This document shows positions 13,701 to 15,674 of a stretch of DNA of 15,674 nt, one piece after another (the stretch's first letter is position 1; each line of letters starts with the position of its first letter). This DNA is from Thermoplasmata archaeon (GTDB lineage: Archaea > Thermoplasmatota > Thermoplasmata > Lutacidiplasmatales > UBA184): the NCBI GenBank assembly GCA_030039865.1, contig JASHUS010000078.1:1-15674 (forward strand), given 5' to 3'. The position numbers and the translations under genes are program-made. The notes below the pieces were generated by a model. It was not told where the DNA came from, ran no database searches, and saw only the letters and a program-made list of their open reading frames with translations.

Positions 13701-15674
13701 GGTCGTGTTCGCGATCACCGCGACCGGGACGAACCGCACCGGGATGTTCGCCGCCGGCGCGCCCTTGGCGGTGAGCGCGAAGGTGACGGTCGTCATCGGT
13801 ACGACCTCGAGGTTCGCCGTGGCCGAGCTCCCGATCCCCGAGAGCGTGACGAGCGCGCCCGCGGACCGCTCGCCGGGGGTCGTCCCGGTCGCCGTGACGG
13901 TGTAGTTGCCCGGTCCGGCACTCGCGAACTGGTAGCCGCCCGAGCTGTTCGTGGTCGTGGTGGCGATCGGCCCGCTCGCATTCGCGAGCGTGACCGTCGC
14001 CCCGGGCAGGACCGTCCCGCTCGCGTCCGTGACCTCGCCCGACACGTAACCCGGTGTGAGCCCGACGGTCGCGTTCACGGCCGCGCCGGGCTTGACGTAG
14101 AGCGTGGCCTCGCTGTAGTTCGTCCCGCCGTAGATCACGCTGTAGTTGTAGGTCCCGGGGGCGACGTTCGACAGCGAGAAGCCGCCCTGGGAGTTCGTCG
14201 TCGTCGTGACGCGCGACGTGCCGTTGTCGCCCCAGAGGACGACCTGCGCGCCGTGGACGAGCGGGTCCTCGCTCGGCACGTAGCCGGTCGTGTTGTTCGA
14301 GTTCCAGTAGACGAAGCCGCCGACCGACGCCGGCGCGAGCGTGAACGACTGGACGCGCGCCGGCGAATCGAGCCCGAGGCCGAGCGCGTTCGGGATCGCA
14401 AGCTTGACCGAGGCGAGGGTGATGTTCCCCTGCTGCATCAAGAGGTCCTGCGAACCCGTCGTGATGTTCAGCGTGTCATTCCCCGGCGGCAGGACGATCG
14501 AGAACGCGCCGCTCGCGGAGGTGTGGACCGTCTCGTGCGGGATCCCCCAGCCGTCGTCGATCGTGACCTGCGCGCCCGCGACGGGGGCCCCGTTCGGCAG
14601 CTGGACGGTCCCGAGGAGCGTCTGCCCCGGGTAGTACTCGAGGAACGACTCGCCGCCCGAGAAGTAGGAGTCCGCCGACGTGTCCGCGGTCCCGTGGTCC
14701 GCGGCCGCCTCCGCGACCGCCGTGGGCTTGTTCGTCGCGGAGAAGCACGCCGCTCCCGGCGTGGCGTTCGCCTGGGGACAGTAGTACGCCGTCTCGTAGA
14801 CGACCTGGAAGTGCTCGAGCATCCAGCCGGGCATCAGCGGGGAGGAGAGGAGCTCGGTCGAGCCGGTCAGGCCCGGGATGCCCGTGCCCAGCCCGACGTC
14901 GGTCCCGTTGTAGCCGATGTAGATGTGATAGATCATCGAGTTGTAGAACGGCGTGAAATAATTGATGTTGTAATTCACCGCCGAGACGTCGGCGGGCACG
15001 TCGCCGAGGGGGTAGGTGTTGCCGTCCGAGCCCGTCACGGTCACGTTGAAGTACGAGGTCGGAAGTCCCGCGCCGTTGACCACCCGGCCCGTGAGCTCCG
15101 CCGGGGCGTAGTAGATCCCGGTGTCGGTCCCCGAGAACGGGAACAGCCGACTGTCGGAGAGGCCGTAGCCGATCGACCAGCCCGTGTACGCCATGATGTC
15201 GTTGTAGACCTTCGCGACGCCCGAGAGCGGGAGGGCGGTCGCGAGGTAGACCTCCATCGCGATGTACATCGCGTTCGCGTCGGTGAGCGTGCTGGGGTTG
15301 ACCGGGAGGTACTTGCCGGGGTTCGCGACGACGATCTTGTAGTCGTAGCTCACGTTCGCGAGCAGGTTGTGCAGCGTCGTCAGGTTGAGGCCGTCGTTGG
15401 CGAGGACCTTGTTGAGGGCCGGCGGCAGGTACGGTTGCTTCGACGCGACCTGCTCGGACGCGAGGAGCGTGGTCGCGAGCACCCCGATCGCCTGGGACTC
15501 GTTCTGGGCGAGGAGGAACTGCCCGGCCGGGTCGATCCCGTCCTGGAAATTGTCCGCGACGCTGGGATGCTGCCCTTGGTCGATCGTCTGGAACCCGTAG
15601 TCCCACCAGCTGATGACGGCGGGACGCTGCTGCGGCGGTAAGTTGGTGTCCTGCGTCGCGAGCCAGTTGTAGCC
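10749..15674 (-). CDS. aglB: AglB/STT3 oligosaccharyltransferase C-terminal part fused to a long beta-repeat surface extension (N-terminus outside window)
   Basis: The frame is open from the right edge and ends with TGA at 10749-10751; 1641 residues are visible. The GTG at 15482 is only an internal codon. Visible residues 23-27 are WWDYG (15608-15594), the catalytic signature of STT3/AglB, followed by conserved-looking core elements IGYGLSDSRLFP, NSMIYHIYIGYNG and PGWMLEHFQVVYE. The multi-helix N-terminal half, with the DxD motif and lipid-binding loop, must lie beyond the edge. From about visible residue 350 the protein consists of about 11 carboxypeptidase-regulatory-like repeats, then two longer Ig-like/NEW3-like segments (about 1355-1585), a proline-rich linker and a terminal transmembrane helix (PDWLVPVLVFVPALALIGVI) with a basic tail. 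AglB transfers lipid-linked glycan to Asn in N-X-S/T outside the cell. A typical DxxK kink motif is not clear. About 45 sequons are present. Euryarchaeal AglBs are mostly 600-1000 residues, so this one is very long. Confidence 0.88.
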   Translation of the reverse strand, partial: GYNWLATQDTNLPPQQRPAVISWWDYGFQTIDQGQHPSVADNFQDGIDPAGQFLLAQNESQAIGVLATTLLASEQVASKQPYLPPALNKVLANDGLNLTTLHNLLANVSYDYKIVVANPGKYLPVNPSTLTDANAMYIAMEVYLATALPLSGVAKVYNDIMAYTGWSIGYGLSDSRLFPFSGTDTGIYYAPAELTGRVVNGAGLPTSYFNVTVTGSDGNTYPLGDVPADVSAVNYNINYFTPFYNSMIYHIYIGYNGTDVGLGTGIPGLTGSTELLSSPLMPGWMLEHFQVVYETAYYCPQANATPGAACFSATNKPTAVAEAAADHGTADTSADSYFSGGESFLEYYPGQTLLGTVQLPNGAPVAGAQVTIDDGWGIPHETVHTSASGAFSIVLPPGNDTLNITTGSQDLLMQQGNITLASVKLAIPNALGLGLDSPARVQSFTLAPASVGGFVYWNSNNTTGYVPSEDPLVHGAQVVLWGDNGTSRVTTTTNSQGGFSLSNVAPGTYNYSVIYGGTNYSEATLYVKPGAAVNATVGLTPGYVSGEVTDASGTVLPGATVTLANASGPIATTTTNSSGGYQFASAGPGNYTVTATGTTPGERSAGALVTLSGIGSSATANLEVVPMTTVTFALTAKGAPAANIPVRFVPVAVIANTTDPPITAYSNATSSGTVVTSSASGLVSATLPSGLYSVYALGYVGTTIYAGVSRLTVGGLAPPPASLALTPGLTLRGVVAGMSSRPNGTETVVLASNSAGGQATTWTSGNGSFTMILPAGTYSLATLTGSADETGSSVTAGLESVTLSAPTTSVVVTPSDSVTAYFSVGANLRNGGFYPAANANVTVTASALGASVPVLANGNGTATVYVPGTLASGSYCLSGNAVGFVPGGVCGVTPTGLPSTTTLPLGLADVNVTLTLVGLPAGTSATVNLTAESSSAVNLTFTGGPTFAFRAPPGTYGVGAKATIANSTKVYLPPSILSTTIPLGATYSNLTLVIIPKITAKGTITVPSGASLANVTVALSSPTLGNTSISGATYQKGFYAAPGAYSATATYTAGSTTYTNLTRVTVNANGTITPRLVLTNAGTTLSGTLRNGDHLLSVSALISVVAPDGATTRTTSSSGTFSVTVPPGVTYSVFANATVSTSGPNGSYYMDYAVTNGTTCTPSSSSPACLIQMVGTQVPWWVNATISSPGLTTPVAGTALLVGPYPYLNVTTVSYSNGAFSARVAPGAYSVYVNGSGLAAGQAAFGSVLALPGLNTPLTLSLGTTWTATLSAVAPGGAARDVGPVTLTLQTPTGQRIAFPGLATGRSISLPLPKGVYGVSARSTAIVYGSSVNLTGAITLMILEGNAAANVPLAYPISDSVAGTLVGPTSVTLTAGSTARFAFSVRAVGTEPVTITPEATPSSWVFDFSFASATLTPGPTGTNLTAEVTFVVPAGTAVAHPGISIVFVTSGGTVVGSVSPAPTVNVVGTYGIGIGATSSSASQVGVQHVLQPFYVLNTGNTYETVALSVVNSAHLASLGWSSVVQTDDDKPIATTNLTAGQNETLYVSLNATAAIFLTPGSVTVSADVLNSSGSVSASATIGIPLSTVHTQTPPTVTGPGVGPPPAYPDWLVPVLVFVPALALIGVIVGYRWWRTRRWRRR
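11703..14627 (-). repeat. about 11 tandem carboxypeptidase-regulatory-like beta-sandwich repeats within the AglB gene
   Basis: At protein level the segment repeats a pattern of roughly 55-110 residues: a strand with G-x-V, a G-A-x-V-T-L-like strand, a T-x-x-x-G-x-F strand, then P-G-x-Y and a closing strand. Good examples are GTVQLPNGAPVAGAQVTI, then GAFSIVLPPGNDTLNI, and SGEVTDASGTVLPGATVTLA, then GGYQFASAGPGNYTVTA. Later units, such as AKGTITVPSGASLANVTVAL, are more divergent. The DNA is not visibly repeated, so the repeats are old and diverged rather than recently amplified. Confidence 0.75.

Noticed and set aside
11703..14627. DNA-level tandem repeat or CRISPR-like array
   Set aside because: The repetition is only in the protein pattern; no identical spaced DNA repeats are seen.
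10749..15482. Reading the right-hand gene as a stand-alone secreted adhesin or S-layer protein starting at GTG 15482
   Set aside because: The frame stays open to the window edge, and the 64 residues before that GTG include WWDYG, so the GTG is internal to an AglB-like protein.
14253..15641. 462-residue plus-strand open frame antisense to the AglB core
   Set aside because: Low-complexity Arg/Val/Asp/Glu sequence with no domain; the opposite strand encodes the clear WWDYG core.

Overview
The window is archaeal. It carries archaeal-type elongation factor 1-beta next to its usual four-CxxC zinc-ribbon partner, an archaeal oligosaccharyltransferase (AglB/STT3) catalytic domain, and a tRNA-His with an encoded G-1 and a bulge-helix-bulge intron. 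GC content is very high by eye, starts are often GTG or TTG, and genes are packed with overlapping or nearly touching stop codons. High-GC Thermoplasmatota is my best guess for the lineage, but this is an inference and not proven by the window. There is no sign of a mobile element, phage, CRISPR array or rRNA.

Layout. 1-445: the C-terminal end of a HAD phosphatase meets a tRNA-His(GUG) gene on the other strand; the tRNA is split by a 32-nt intron in its T-loop. 499-1563: a small two-helix membrane protein, a divergent unknown protein, and a 51-residue zinc-ribbon protein. 1586-5322: small-molecule enzymes, namely an esterase-D-like hydrolase, a one-cysteine thioredoxin-like protein, a dienoyl-CoA-reductase-like SDR, a metal-binding cupin and an alpha/beta hydrolase. 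5323-5440: a divergent intergenic region with a perfect 8+4+8 inverted repeat. 5441-8400: a plus-strand run with a GYD protein, a Cys-containing orphan, an aldo/keto reductase, a 2[4Fe-4S] ferredoxin and a 3-hydroxyisobutyrate-dehydrogenase-family enzyme. 8402-15674: a minus-strand gene train, read right to left: the AglB C-terminal part with a huge beta-repeat extension, a membrane-anchored CARDB-like protein, the zinc ribbon, aEF-1beta and a DUF457/YdjM-like membrane protein.

The most striking item is the right-hand gene. It is open to the window edge, so its multi-membrane N-terminal half lies outside. The visible 1641 residues start just before the WWDYG catalytic signature of STT3/AglB, continue through the conserved C-terminal core, and then run into about 11 carboxypeptidase-regulatory-like beta-sandwich repeats, two further Ig-like segments and a terminal transmembrane anchor. 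The protein carries about 45 N-X-S/T sequons of its own. It therefore looks like an N-glycosylation enzyme fused to a large, doubly anchored surface stalk that could itself be a substrate. The next gene overlaps its end and encodes a smaller protein of similar style (signal helix, sequon-rich beta domain, C-terminal anchor).

No stretch longer than about 300 bases lacks a gene. The longest gaps are 6951-7089 and 5323-5440, and both hold candidate regulatory sites.
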